DNA of 64,000 bases from the NCBI GenBank assembly GCA_033851265.1, contig JAWWOW010000006.1, positions 310,001-374,000 of the forward strand, in the 5' to 3' direction. The position numbers and the translations under genes are program-made. Source of the stretch: JAWWOW01 sp033851265 (GTDB lineage Bacteria; Actinomycetota; Actinomycetes; JAWWOW01). The notes beneath the pieces were generated by a model. It saw only the letters and a list, made by a program, of their open reading frames with translations, had not been told where the DNA came from and did no database searches. Shown here one piece after another: positions 1 through 8,865 of the stretch; position 1 is the first letter of the stretch, and each line of letters begins with the position of its first letter.

Positions 1-850
1 CGATCGGCATGGTGATCGGTTCGCTGAGTATCAGTGCGCCGAGAAGCACGGCTACCGCGGGATTGACGTAGGCGTACGTCGCCACGAGTGAGATAGGCGC
101 GCTACGCAACAGCCAGACGTACGCCGAGAACGCGATGATCGAGCCGGCCACGGTCAGGTAGCCGAGTGCCGCCCACGAGCGCCCGGAGATGTCGGCTACC
201 GACACGTCCATGAACTCGCCCCGTGCCAGCGCGACGAGGAGCATCAGCGCGCCACCCGAGAACATCTCGTAGACGGTGGTGACGAACGGGTCGGCGGGCA
301 GCGGCAGTTGCGCCGAGAAATACGAGCCGAGGGACCAGAAGAACGACGCGCACAGCACCGTGAGAACGCCGTACACCCGCGTCGACCCGCCGCTGCCCGG
401 CGACAGGAGCACCGCTATGCCGGCGAACCCCGCAAGGACGGCGGCGATCGTTGCGGTCCGCGGTCGGTCGCGGTTAGCGAGCCGAAGCAACACAACCCAC
501 AGCGGAACAGCGGCGACGACCAGCGCGGCCAGCCCGGAGTCGATGTTCTGCTCGGCGACGACGACAAGGCCGTTGCCACCGAGCAGCAACAGCCCGCCGA
601 CGAGGGCGCAGGCGCCGAACTCGGACAGCCGCACGCGAAGAGCCCCGGGGCCTTTGCGCCACCGAATAACCAGGCCCATCACCACGCTGGCGATGAGGAA
701 CCGGCCGCCAGCAGAGAGGAATGGGGGCACCGTCTCGAGCACGACGCGGATGGCGAGGTACGTCGAACCCCACACGACGTAGACGATGCTCAACGCGAAC
801 CATAAAACGCCGCGGGCCGGCATCGCTGTCGCCGACGGCCCCTGACTCAC
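1..850 (-). CDS. EamA/DMT-family transporter, 3' end missing at the window edge
   Basis: The minus-strand frame is open from a GTG at 850 to the left edge, so the C-terminus is missing. The N-terminal part has the usual drug/metabolite transporter look: a first membrane helix with VVWGSTYLAIR, then RFLIASVVMG. Near the edge a second EamA repeat is recognisable from PAVAVLLGALILSEPIT, the conserved helix-9-like segment of the family. Such proteins are inner-membrane, ten-helix exporters or permeases of small metabolites; the substrate cannot be predicted. An in-frame ATG at 823 is an alternative start and gives a protein nine residues shorter. No strong ribosome binding site decides between them. 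Confidence 0.85.
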   Translation of the reverse strand, partial: MSQGPSATAMPARGVLWFALSIVYVVWGSTYLAIRVVLETVPPFLSAGGRFLIASVVMGLVIRWRKGPGALRVRLSEFGACALVGGLLLLGGNGLVVVAEQNIDSGLAALVVAAVPLWVVLLRLANRDRPRTATIAAVLAGFAGIAVLLSPGSGGSTRVYGVLTVLCASFFWSLGSYFSAQLPLPADPFVTTVYEMFSGGALMLLVALARGEFMDVSVADISGRSWAALGYLTVAGSIIAFSAYVWLLRSAPISLVATYAYVNPAVAVLLGALILSEPITMPI

Positions 851-913
851 GTCACATCCCAACCGTGTCCGGAGCGGGCATCATCCCCGGTCGGCACGAT
901 CGAGAGCGAACGG

Positions 914-1789
914 TTATCTGGCGGCGTCCAGACGCGCGATCTCGTCGGCGGTCAGCATGAGATCGACGGCAGACGCCGAGTCGGTGATCGTCTCGGGTCG
1001 AGTTGACCCCGGAATCGGGATGACGACCGGCGCCTTCGCGAGCATCCATGCAAGACAAACGCGCTGGGGCGACGTTTCGTGAGCCCGGGCGATCTCTGCG
1101 AATGCACTGACGTCCGCGCCGAGCCGGCTGGCAGTGCCGATGCCGCCGAGCGGCGACCACGGCAGAAATGCGACCCCGAGCTCGGCGCACAGCTCGAGCT
1201 CGTCCTCGCTGGATCGAAAGCGCGGGCTGAACTCGTTCTGCACACTCGCCAACCCCGTCGCGCCGATTCCACCGAGAACATCAACCGCTTCCCGGATCTG
1301 GTCGACCGTCGCGTTGCTGACGCCCATGAGCCGGACCTTGCCCGCGTCGTACAACTCGCGGATCGCCCCGACAGATTCGGCCCACGGGACGTGTGGGTCG
1401 GGCCGGTGGTACTGGTAGAGCCCGATGGCCTCCACCCCGAGCGCCTTGAGGCTGGCCTCGCACGCAGCGCGAATGTGCTCGGGACGACCGTCGATCGTCC
1501 AGGAGCCGTCGCCGGGACGAAGGTGGCCACCCTTGGTCGCCACAAGAACGTCCGAGGTGTCACCGGCGTACGTCGCCAGCGCCCGCGCGATCAGTCGCTC
1601 GTTGTGACCAACCTCGCCGGCATTCAAGTGGTACGAGTCGGCGGTGTCGATCAGGGTCACGCCGACGTCGAGAGCTGCATGCAGCGTACGGATGGCGCGG
1701 TCCGTGTCGGGTCGACCTTCGATCGACAGTGGCATGCCGCCGAGTCCGATCGCACTCACGGTGCGGTTACCGATCGTCCGCTGCTGCAC
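914..1789 (-). CDS. Aldo/keto reductase
   Basis: A 291-residue NAD(P)H-dependent oxidoreductase of the (beta/alpha)8 aldo/keto reductase superfamily, probably cytosolic. The catalytic tetrad is visible: D48 and Y53 in the segment LIDTADSYH, K86 in VATKGG, and H128 in YQYHRPDP. The later segments LMGVSN, QNEFSP and PIPGSTRPE are the usual strand ends and cofactor loop. The GTG start at 1789 is preceded by AAAGGAGG at good spacing, which fixes the N-terminus. The start overlaps the end of the thioesterase gene by 23 bases, so it is the last gene of an MFS-thioesterase-AKR unit. The carbonyl substrate is unknown. Confidence 0.93.
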   Translation of the reverse strand: MQQRTIGNRTVSAIGLGGMPLSIEGRPDTDRAIRTLHAALDVGVTLIDTADSYHLNAGEVGHNERLIARALATYAGDTSDVLVATKGGHLRPGDGSWTIDGRPEHIRAACEASLKALGVEAIGLYQYHRPDPHVPWAESVGAIRELYDAGKVRLMGVSNATVDQIREAVDVLGGIGATGLASVQNEFSPRFRSSEDELELCAELGVAFLPWSPLGGIGTASRLGADVSAFAEIARAHETSPQRVCLAWMLAKAPVVIPIPGSTRPETITDSASAVDLMLTADEIARLDAAR

Positions 1790-2612
1790 GGGGCGCCTCC
1801 TTTCGTGCGCGGTTGCTCCCGCGGTTCGTCATGGCTAGTTGCCGGGCCTGACACACGACATGGTCGGTGTCGTCCCAGATCACGACCTCTTCATCGAACC
1901 ATCCGCCGTGCAACAGCGTCGTGCGTATGGCGACGCGCAGCCAGCCCTCCGCCGGTTGCGCGCGCAGCAGCGTGGTCATCTCTACGGTCGGCGCCCAGCC
2001 AATCCTGCCGAGAGCAAACACTGATGGTGGCAGCGCGTCGGCAACGACAACGACGCCGTACGGATCGGTTGGTGCATCGACGATGCGCGCCCAGGCTCGG
2101 ATCATTGGCGGGTGCGGCCCCGGTTGGTTCGTTGCCCAACCGACCGTCCTCGCGTCGTAGCGCACCTCGACGTGGTCGAACAGCCCGATGTGCGTGCCGT
2201 CCGGTGCAACCGGCCGTCCGCGGGGGCACTCATCGAGAGGTGGCAGTTCGGGGGGTGGGCCGTACTCGTATTCGGGTTCACCGGTCGGCAAACGGCCGGA
2301 CGTGACGAGCATCTCGAGAACCGGACTGCCGTCCTCGACGAGGCGGGCACGGTGCATCGCAACGCTTCGTCCAACGCGGAGCTCCTCCACCTCGACGATG
2401 GCGGGACCGAACGACGGTGGACGCAAGAAGAGTGTGCTGGCCGCGAGCGGATCGGGATGCGGACTCGACTCGACAGCCGCCCGCAGGACGAGCGCCATCA
2501 AGTAGCCACCGTTGGGCCGATCGCCGATGCTCCACCCAGGGTCGACCGTGACCGAGTACGTGCCGGCCGCCCCCGGCTGCACCGCGATGGCGGTGTCGAA
2601 CGCGCTGCTCAC
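1767..2612 (-). CDS. Thioesterase family protein (acyl-CoA thioesterase, double hot-dog type)
   Basis: This 281-residue protein looks like an actinobacterial TesB-like/4HBT_3 thioesterase. The N-terminal half has GDRPNGGYLMALVLRA, the typical entry to the hot-dog helix. The C-terminal half has a second hot-dog with GWAPTVEMTTLLRAQP and LHGGWFDEEVVIWDDT, and then CQARQLA, a common family ending. It would hydrolyse acyl-CoA or another acyl thioester in the cytoplasm; the acyl chain is not predictable. Its ATG start overlaps the MFS stop codon by four bases (ATGA), so the two are probably translationally coupled. Confidence 0.85.
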   Translation of the reverse strand: MSSAFDTAIAVQPGAAGTYSVTVDPGWSIGDRPNGGYLMALVLRAAVESSPHPDPLAASTLFLRPPSFGPAIVEVEELRVGRSVAMHRARLVEDGSPVLEMLVTSGRLPTGEPEYEYGPPPELPPLDECPRGRPVAPDGTHIGLFDHVEVRYDARTVGWATNQPGPHPPMIRAWARIVDAPTDPYGVVVVADALPPSVFALGRIGWAPTVEMTTLLRAQPAEGWLRVAIRTTLLHGGWFDEEVVIWDDTDHVVCQARQLAMTNRGSNRARKEAPRAAADDR

Positions 2613-4075
2613 GCCTCGACGCTATCGGCGGACTTGTGCGCGCGGCTGGGAAGGCCGATCAGAGCCGCGACGCCCCCGGCGACGAAGATTGCCCCCCCGA
2701 TCACCATCGCCCGGTGGAAGCCTTCGGTGAACGAGCCGACCGAGCCCTGCGACAGACCGGCGGCGAGGGGAAGCACCGCAATCGCGACCAGGCCAGCGAT
2801 TCGTGCGACCGCGTTGTTGACACCCGACGCTATGCCGCTCCAGGCAGGGTCCACCGCTCCGAGCGCGGCTGTCGTAACCGGAGCGACCACGAGACACATG
2901 CCCAGGCTGAACAGCACAACTGGCGGGAGGATGTCGGTGAGGTACGACGATCCCGCATCGACGCGCACCAGAAGCAGTAGGCCAGCGGCAGTGATGAGCG
3001 GCCCCAACGTCAATGGCACGCGCATCCCCATCCTCGGCAGCAGTGCACCGACACGGGGTGACAACACCAGCAAGAGCACGGTGAAGGGCAGGAACGCGGC
3101 GCCACCTTCGAGCGCCGAGTAGCCGAGCACGTTCTGCAGCTCCAGGGCCAGCAGGAACATCGTGCCGGTCAGACCGCCGTAGACCAGCAGGGTGATGACG
3201 TTGGCGGCCACGAATTCACGGGACCGGAACAGGTGCAACGGCAACATCGGCATGCGCCGCCGCCGTTCGATCTGGATGAATGCAATGAGCAGGGCGACCC
3301 CGACACCGATCAGCAGCGCGACCATGGTGCTGCGCAGTCGGGAGACTTCGATCAGTGCGTAGACGACGAGCGCGAGGCCAAGGGCAGCAGTGATTGCCCC
3401 GGGCAGGTCGAGCCGGGAGATGACGCTTTCCCCGGGCGGCGCCGGTGCCCGTGACTCGGGCACGTGGCGGATGGTGGCGACGATGGCGGCAGCGATCAGC
3501 GGGCCGTTGATGAGGAAGGCCCACCGCCAGCTGGCGACGTCAATCAGATAGCCACCCGCAAAGGGTCCGAGTGCGGTGGAGACGCCGGACAGGCCGGACC
3601 ACGTGCCGATCGCGCGACCGCGCTCGGCGGCGTCGAATGACGACGTGATGATTGCGAGACTGCCGGGCACGAGCAAAGCCGCAGCGACACCTTGCAACCC
3701 GCGCGCGAGGATCAATGTGGTCGCGGTCGGTGCCAGCCCACATGCAAGTGATGCGATCCCGAACCCGACGAGTCCGACCAGGAACATCTTCTTGCGCCCG
3801 AAGAGGTCACCAAGCGCGCCGCCGACCAGGATGAGTGAGCCCAGCGTCAGCAGATAGGCATCAAGCACCCATTGCAGCTCGGTGAAGCTGGCGCCGAGGT
3901 TGGCCTGGATCTTCGGCAGTGCGACGTTGACGATCGTGCCGTCGAGGAACGCGACGCCCGACCCGAGCACCGTGGCGGCGATGATCCACCGGCCGCGCGG
4001 GCTGTCGACGCGGCAATCACCGCAAGGGACGTTGGCCGGGGGAACCGGTGTCCGTTCCTGCGCGGTGAGCGTCAT
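2609..4075 (-). CDS. MFS transporter, DHA2 (EmrB/QacA-like, 14 helices)
   Basis: A 488-residue integral membrane protein of the major facilitator superfamily. Family marks include FLDGTIVNVALPKIQ in helix 1 (motif D1), GALGDLFGRKKMF in loop 2-3 (motif A), ARGLQGVAAALLVPGSLAII in helix 4, and SGVSTALGPFAGGYLID in helix 5 (antiporter motif C). Length and hydrophobicity pattern fit a 14-helix proton-driven drug or metabolite exporter. It is first in an operon with the thioesterase and aldo/keto reductase. A cysteine-containing N-terminal tail precedes helix 1. The 187-base region upstream is shared with the divergent 2-oxoacid dehydrogenase operon. Confidence 0.93.
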   Translation of the reverse strand: MTLTAQERTPVPPANVPCGDCRVDSPRGRWIIAATVLGSGVAFLDGTIVNVALPKIQANLGASFTELQWVLDAYLLTLGSLILVGGALGDLFGRKKMFLVGLVGFGIASLACGLAPTATTLILARGLQGVAAALLVPGSLAIITSSFDAAERGRAIGTWSGLSGVSTALGPFAGGYLIDVASWRWAFLINGPLIAAAIVATIRHVPESRAPAPPGESVISRLDLPGAITAALGLALVVYALIEVSRLRSTMVALLIGVGVALLIAFIQIERRRRMPMLPLHLFRSREFVAANVITLLVYGGLTGTMFLLALELQNVLGYSALEGGAAFLPFTVLLLVLSPRVGALLPRMGMRVPLTLGPLITAAGLLLLVRVDAGSSYLTDILPPVVLFSLGMCLVVAPVTTAALGAVDPAWSGIASGVNNAVARIAGLVAIAVLPLAAGLSQGSVGSFTEGFHRAMVIGGAIFVAGGVAALIGLPSRAHKSADSVEA

Positions 4076-4262
4076 GACCGCCGCAACGGTACGACCGGCC
4101 TATCCCTTCCCAGTCGCCTGGTCCCAGCAGCCGGTACCGGCCTACGGATCGGTCTGCGAGCATGGTGGTGTTGGCGACGTACCCGTTGCCGGCAACCGGT
4201 GCTCGTCGGGCCTGCGGAGATCCCGCGACCGAGGCGCGTAGCCACAACTGCAAGGAGGGCAT

Positions 4263-5378
4263 GTGTCGGACGGTTTCCTCACGGCGGCGCCAGGATCAGC
4301 TGCCGATCCCGAACTCGTCCAGTTGCTCACGCCAGAAGGTGAGCGGCTCGAGCACCCTCACTTCTCGCTTGATATCAGCGACGACGAGCTCCGCGGCCTC
4401 TACCGCGATCTCGTGATGGTTCGCCGCGTCGATGTCGAAGCCACCGCTCTGCAGCGACAGGGCGAGCTGGGCATCTGGGCCGCGTTGCTCGGCCAGGAGG
4501 CGGCACAGGTGGGATCCGGTCGGGCAATGGAGGCCGGGGACTACGCGTTCCCGACCTACCGCGAGCACGGTGTCGCGTACTGCCGGGGCGTGGACCCGTT
4601 GAAACTGCTGGGGTTGTTCCGTGGCGTGAGCCACGCGGGCTGGGACCCGAACGAACACAACTTCCACCTGTACACGATCGTCATCGGCTCGCAGACGTTG
4701 CACGCGACCGGTTACGCGATGGGCATCCAGCGCGATGGCGCGGTCGGCGAGGACGGTAAGGCCGTCATCGCGTACTTCGGCGACGGTGCCTCGAGCCAGG
4801 GCGACGTCAACGAGGCGTTCATCTGGGCCAGTGTCTTCAATGCGCCCGTCGTCTTCTTCTGCCAGAACAACCAGTGGGCCATCTCCGAGCCCATCGAGAA
4901 GCAGTCGCGAATCCCGCTCTACCAGCGGGCGCGTGGTTTCGGCTTCCCCGGGATCCGCGTGGACGGAAACGACGTACTGGCCGTTCTTGCCGTTACCAAG
5001 GCCGCGTTGCAGCGAGCCCGTGAAGGACAGGGACCGACGTTGGTCGAGGCCTACACGTACCGGATGGGAGCGCATACGACGTCGGACGACCCCACGCGGT
5101 ACCGGTTGGCGAGTGAGCTCGAGACCTGGAAGTTGAAGGACCCCATCGAGCGGGTGAAGGCGCACCTGTCCCGCACCGGCAAAGCGGACCAGGCGTTCTT
5201 CGACGAGGTGGACCGCGGTGCGGACGAGCTTGCGGCGTACGTGCGCAAGGGCTGTATCGAGATGCCCGACCCGGAGCCGCTGGAGATCTTCGACGAGGTC
5301 TACGCCGAGCCGACGCCGCTCATTGCGCAGGAACGCGCGGAGTTCGGGGCCTACCTCGAATCGTTCGAGGAGGTCTGA
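4263..5378 (+). CDS. pdhA: 2-oxoacid dehydrogenase E1 component, alpha subunit (pyruvate or branched-chain)
   Basis: A 371-residue thiamine-diphosphate-dependent E1 alpha subunit that decarboxylates a 2-oxoacid together with the next gene product. The ThDP/Mg motif runs from GDGASSQGD at residue 173 to the paired asparagines in FCQNNQWAIS near 202. FPTYREHG near residue 96 and the phosphorylation-loop-like RMGAHTTSDDPTRYR are also typical. The sequence resembles the actinobacterial PdhA/BkdA group, where branched-chain oxoacids are a known substrate, so the symbol is tentative. The GTG start follows AAGGAGGG with short spacing (3-4 bases). It is first of a three-gene operon; no E3 gene is present in the window. 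Confidence 0.93.
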   Translation: MSDGFLTAAPGSAADPELVQLLTPEGERLEHPHFSLDISDDELRGLYRDLVMVRRVDVEATALQRQGELGIWAALLGQEAAQVGSGRAMEAGDYAFPTYREHGVAYCRGVDPLKLLGLFRGVSHAGWDPNEHNFHLYTIVIGSQTLHATGYAMGIQRDGAVGEDGKAVIAYFGDGASSQGDVNEAFIWASVFNAPVVFFCQNNQWAISEPIEKQSRIPLYQRARGFGFPGIRVDGNDVLAVLAVTKAALQRAREGQGPTLVEAYTYRMGAHTTSDDPTRYRLASELETWKLKDPIERVKAHLSRTGKADQAFFDEVDRGADELAAYVRKGCIEMPDPEPLEIFDEVYAEPTPLIAQERAEFGAYLESFEEV

Positions 5379-5381
5379 GCC

Positions 5382-6365
5382 ATGGCCCAGACCACACTCG
5401 CGAAGGCCCTCAACAACGGGCTGCGCAAAGCGATGGAGAACGATCCGAAGGTCCTCATCATGGGTGAGGACGTCGGCAAGCTCGGCGGTGTCTTCCGGGT
5501 CACCGACGGCCTGCAGAAGGACTTCGGCGAAGACCGTGTCATCGACACGCCTCTCGCCGAGTCCGGCATCGTCGGCACAGCGATCGGGCTCGCGCTGCGC
5601 GGTTACCGCCCGGTGTGTGAGATCCAGTTCGACGGATTCGTCTATCCGGCGTACGACCAGATCGTCAGTCAGCTCGCGAAGATGCACTACCGCGCGCAAG
5701 GGCTCATCAGCCTTCCGGTGACGATCCGGATTCCGTACGGCGGCGGTATCGGCGCGGTCGAGCATCACTCGGAATCACCGGAGGCGTACTTCGCACACAC
5801 CGCCGGTCTGAAGGTCGTGACGTGCGCCAACGCAACCGACGCCTACTTCATGATTCAGCAGGCGATTGCGAGCGATGATCCCGTCATCTTCTTCGAGCCG
5901 AAGCGTCGCTATTGGGACAAGGCAGAGCTCGACGAGTCGATCCCGCTTGCGGACGCCGACCCGTTGCACCAAGCGCGGGTTGTCCGACAAGGCAGCAGCA
6001 TCACCGTCGTTGCCTATGGACCCATGGTGAAGACATCGCTCGAAGCCGCGACGGCCGCCCACGACGACGGCATCGACATCGAGGTCATCGACCTGCGGTC
6101 GCTGTCACCGATCGACATGCCTGTCGTCTTTGACTCTGTACGGCGTACCGGGCGACTTGTCGTTGTTCATGAGGCTCCGGTGTTCCTCGGTGTCGGCTCC
6201 GAGCTGGCCGCGCGGGTGTCCGAGCAATGTTTCTATTCGCTCGAGGCTCCGGTGCTGCGCGTTGGCGGATTCGACACGCCCTACCCGCCGTCGCGGCTCG
6301 AGGACCACTACTTGCCCGACCTCGATCGCATCCTCGAGGCCGTTGACCGCTCACTCGCTTACTAG
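5382..6365 (+). CDS. pdhB: 2-oxoacid dehydrogenase E1 component, beta subunit
   Basis: A 327-residue partner of the E1 alpha subunit, forming the alpha2-beta2 decarboxylase of a branched-chain or pyruvate dehydrogenase complex. Typical segments are LIMGEDVGKLGGVF near residue 25, DTPLAESGIVGTAIGLALRG, PVCEIQFDGFVYPAYDQIVS, and RIPYGGGIGAVEHHSESPEA, where the histidines contact the active site. The C-terminal transketolase-like domain includes VIDLRSLSPID and VVHEAP. The gene starts three bases after the E1 alpha stop and ends eight bases before the E2 start, so the three are surely co-transcribed. Confidence 0.95.
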   Translation: MAQTTLAKALNNGLRKAMENDPKVLIMGEDVGKLGGVFRVTDGLQKDFGEDRVIDTPLAESGIVGTAIGLALRGYRPVCEIQFDGFVYPAYDQIVSQLAKMHYRAQGLISLPVTIRIPYGGGIGAVEHHSESPEAYFAHTAGLKVVTCANATDAYFMIQQAIASDDPVIFFEPKRRYWDKAELDESIPLADADPLHQARVVRQGSSITVVAYGPMVKTSLEAATAAHDDGIDIEVIDLRSLSPIDMPVVFDSVRRTGRLVVVHEAPVFLGVGSELAARVSEQCFYSLEAPVLRVGGFDTPYPPSRLEDHYLPDLDRILEAVDRSLAY

Positions 6366-6373
6366 GAGACCCG

Positions 6374-7861
6374 ATGTCGCAGCGCAAGCAGTTCAAGCTG
6401 CCTGACCTCGGTGAGGGCCTTACCGAGGGCGAGATTCTCAAGTGGTTGGTGCAGCCGGGTGACACGGTCACGCTGAACCAACCCATTGTCGAAGTGGAGA
6501 CGGCCAAGGCAGCGGTCGAGGTGCCGTCGCCGTATGCCGGCGTCGTCACCGAGATTCATCACGCCGAAGGCGAGACGGTCGATGTCGGTACGCCGATCAT
6601 CACCTTTGATGTCGGCGGTGACGGCGACGGCGTTGCGACACCAACGACCGAGGCGCCTGCGCAGACGAACGCGTTGAAGTCCGCCGACATGGTGCCGGAC
6701 ATCCCGTCGCCTGACACTGACGATGCGGTCGAGCCCGGCCTGATCGGGGGTGCGGCGCCGGGTGGTCGCACGTCCGTGCTCGTCGGATATGGGCCGCGAC
6801 AGACATCGGCGGCCCGCCGTCCGCGCAAGTCCGCGGCTCCTGCCGCCGCGTCAGCGTCCCCACCCGAGGTGGCACCGGCTGCGGGACCGGGACGTCACCC
6901 GGTTCGTCATGGTGGACTCGAGGTCGGCCGGGCAGCATCGCAGCGGATCGGCCGGGAGACCGGCGCCGTGGCTGTGCTCGCCAAACCGCCCGTGCGCAAG
7001 TTGGCACGTGATCTCGGCGTCGACCTGCACGCCATCACCGGGACCGGCCCCGGCGGCACCATCACTCGCCGCGACATCGAGAGTGCGGCGGCAACCGTGC
7101 CAAGCACGGCGCCATCCGAAGCCGTGCGCGTGGCTCCGGCTCCTGACTTCGACCCGACAACTCGCGAGCAGCGCATCCCGATCAAGGGCGTGCGCAAGCA
7201 CACCGCCGCTGCGGTGACGTCGTCCGCGTTCACCGCGCCACACGTCACGGAGTTCCTCACGTGTGACGTGACGGAGTCGATGCGACTGCTGGATCGGCTG
7301 AGTGGGAGTCGGGAGTTCCGCGACGTACGCCTCACTCCGCTGGTGCTGGTCGCGCGCGCAATGATCCTCGCCGTACGCCGCAATCCGATGGTCAACGCCG
7401 CGTGGGACGAAGCCGCGCAGGAGATCGTGGTCAAGGACTACGTGAACCTCGGCATCGCGGCAGCAACTCCGCGTGGACTCATCGTGCCCAACGTCAAGGA
7501 CGCGGGCCGGTTGTCGTTGCGTGAGCTCGCGGAGGCGTTGACCGCGCTGGTCGAGACTGCGCGGGCCGGTAAGACATCGCCGGCGGAGATGAGCAACGGC
7601 ACGATCACCATCACCAATGTCGGCGTCTTCGGCGTCGACAGCGGTACGCCGATCCTCACTCCCGGTGAGACCGCCATCCTGTGCCTCGGCGCGATCCGCG
7701 AGATGCCGTGGGTGCATGAGGGTGAGATCGCGATACGCCAGGTGACGCAGCTCGGGCTGTCCTTCGATCACCGCGTCGTCGACGGGGAGCAGGGCAGCCG
7801 CTTTCTCGCCGACATCGGCGCGTTGCTCACCGAGCCAGGCACCGCCCTCGCCTGGGCCTAA
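6374..7861 (+). CDS. pdhC: 2-oxoacid dehydrogenase E2 component (dihydrolipoamide acyltransferase)
   Basis: A 495-residue E2 core subunit that takes the acyl group from E1 and passes it to CoA. Domains in order: one lipoyl domain (about 5-80) with the lipoylated lysine K45 in VETAKAAVEV; a flexible Ala/Pro/Arg-rich linker; a peripheral-subunit-binding domain (about 203-238, KPPVRKLARDLGVDL ... TGTGPGG); a second linker; and the catalytic domain (about 265-495) with the active-site H466 and D470 in SFDHRVVDGEQ. The start at 6374 has GGAG just upstream. A strong hairpin at 7882-7907 ends the operon. The specificity (pyruvate or branched-chain) is not settled. Confidence 0.95.
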   Translation: MSQRKQFKLPDLGEGLTEGEILKWLVQPGDTVTLNQPIVEVETAKAAVEVPSPYAGVVTEIHHAEGETVDVGTPIITFDVGGDGDGVATPTTEAPAQTNALKSADMVPDIPSPDTDDAVEPGLIGGAAPGGRTSVLVGYGPRQTSAARRPRKSAAPAAASASPPEVAPAAGPGRHPVRHGGLEVGRAASQRIGRETGAVAVLAKPPVRKLARDLGVDLHAITGTGPGGTITRRDIESAAATVPSTAPSEAVRVAPAPDFDPTTREQRIPIKGVRKHTAAAVTSSAFTAPHVTEFLTCDVTESMRLLDRLSGSREFRDVRLTPLVLVARAMILAVRRNPMVNAAWDEAAQEIVVKDYVNLGIAAATPRGLIVPNVKDAGRLSLRELAEALTALVETARAGKTSPAEMSNGTITITNVGVFGVDSGTPILTPGETAILCLGAIREMPWVHEGEIAIRQVTQLGLSFDHRVVDGEQGSRFLADIGALLTEPGTALAWA

Positions 7862-7881
7862 CCCCCCATGCCGCGGCTCTG

Positions 7882-7907
7882 GTGGGTTGAGCCGTCGCTC
7901 AACCCAC
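7882..7907 (+). terminator. Hairpin terminator of the 2-oxoacid dehydrogenase operon
   Basis: A perfect 11-base stem, GTGGGTTGAGC / GCTCAACCCAC, with a four-base CGTC loop begins 20 bases after the E2 stop. No T-run follows, as is common in high-GC actinomycetes. It separates the operon from the lipoprotein gene. Confidence 0.75.
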
Positions 7908-7984
7908 ATCCGCTGCGTGGGACTCCGGGCCAACTCACCAGCGGCGCGACGGAACCGGCGCTTGAGCGGTCGCGTCCAACCGGT

Positions 7985-8461
7985 ATGCGACGTCTCATCA
8001 CGCTGATTTCAGTGGCTTTGATGGCTACCGCGTGCGGTGGTGGGACGAAAATCTCGAACCCCATCGCGTCATCGCCCCTACCGTCGCCAACCTCATGCGA
8101 AGCGGGTCGCTACAAAGCGCACGGCACTGCTATCGCCGACTATCTCGAGTTTGTCCGACTTCACGGGACGATGTATGTGGAGCCCCGCTACCTCGGACTG
8201 AAGCGCATGCGAGTCACCGAGTCCGATCTCGGTCCGAAGGTTGCAGATATTCGTTGCAAGCTGGATGCATCGAACATCGACCCGCAGGCGCCGCTGCGCG
8301 ATGGGGATGCCTCGTTTGTCGAGCCGGGTGTCGTTGTCTACGCCGTGAAGGGCCACTCGACGCAGTGCCGGGTTGCTGCTGAACAACTCGGCAAGCTCAC
8401 CGTCTTTGTTGCCACCAAGCCAGGGGGCGAGCGCATCGCGGCCGCCTGCCCCGCGACGTAG
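7985..8461 (+). CDS. Small lipoprotein of unknown function
   Basis: The ATG at 7985 is preferred over an in-frame ATG at 7868 because it opens directly on a lipoprotein signal: MRRLITLISVALMATAC, with a lipobox ending in C17. The mature part is about 140 residues, starts with a Gly/Ser/Pro linker and has four further cysteines (in SCEAG, IRCKL, QCRVA and AACPA), perhaps two disulfides. No domain is recognised; the middle contains LGLKRMRVTESDLGPKV. It should be anchored to the outer face of the cytoplasmic membrane. It stands alone between two hairpins. I do not know its role. Confidence 0.75.
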   Translation: MRRLITLISVALMATACGGGTKISNPIASSPLPSPTSCEAGRYKAHGTAIADYLEFVRLHGTMYVEPRYLGLKRMRVTESDLGPKVADIRCKLDASNIDPQAPLRDGDASFVEPGVVVYAVKGHSTQCRVAAEQLGKLTVFVATKPGGERIAAACPAT

Positions 8462-8476
8462 TACCCAGGCACCACG

Positions 8477-8508
8477 AAGGCCGGCACCCCCCGTGGAGTG
8501 CCGGCCTT
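8477..8508. terminator. Bidirectional terminator between convergent genes
   Basis: A perfect 11-base inverted repeat, AAGGCCGGCAC / GTGCCGGCCTT, with a 10-base loop lies between the convergent lipoprotein and DUF6458 genes, 15 bases after one stop and 13 bases from the other. Its A and T flanks give a short T-run in both directions. Confidence 0.85.
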
Positions 8509-8521
8509 GTCGTGGACGGGT

Positions 8522-8740
8522 TTAGACGACGCGCTCCCGCTCGACGACGCGGTCTTCGACCACGGTGTCGCTGCGCCGCGCGCCACTCGTGGCGATCAGT
8601 GCGATCACGAGGCCGAGCGCCCCGCACGCCATGAGGATGAACCCGATGATGTCGATGTTCGCGACATCTGTTGCTGCGTTGACGCCGAAGGCCAAAATCG
8701 CGCCGACGGCGATGAGAAAGACGCTGACGCCGATACCCAT
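8522..8740 (-). CDS. Small two-helix membrane protein, DUF6458-like
   Basis: A 72-residue protein starting at the ATG at 8740, chosen because AAGGAGG lies about ten bases upstream; a longer in-frame start at 8785 lacks this. It begins MGIGVSVFLIAVGAILAFGV, then a short loop with DVANIDIIG, then a second helix (FILMACGALGLVIALI) and a charged tail of Arg, Glu and Val. This pattern matches the small DUF6458 proteins widespread in actinobacteria. Both termini probably face the same side of the membrane. Function is unknown. It converges on the terminator at 8477-8508. Confidence 0.85.
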   Translation of the reverse strand: MGIGVSVFLIAVGAILAFGVNAATDVANIDIIGFILMACGALGLVIALIATSGARRSDTVVEDRVVERERVV

Positions 8741-8865
8741 GGCTCTGGTGCCTCCTTGGACAGTGGGACCGGAACGTCCGGTCACAAGTGTCGAAGGGAT
8801 ACCCGCCGGGTGCCGCTCAATGCTGACCTGAACGGAAGGCCACCCTTACCGCACAAATAAACCTG

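Noticed and set aside
4130..4141. Perfect 12-base palindrome GCCGGTACCGGC between the divergent MFS and E1 alpha genes
   Set aside because: Short GC-rich palindromes of this sort are expected by chance at this base composition, and there is no second copy or promoter hexamer next to it.
8767..8783. Hairpin GACCGGA-ACG-TCCGGTC between fadE5 and the DUF6458 gene
   Set aside because: It has no T-run, a 3-base loop, and lies about 80 bases past the fadE5 stop, in the leader of the next gene. It could be an operator or a weak terminator, but the evidence is too thin to list.
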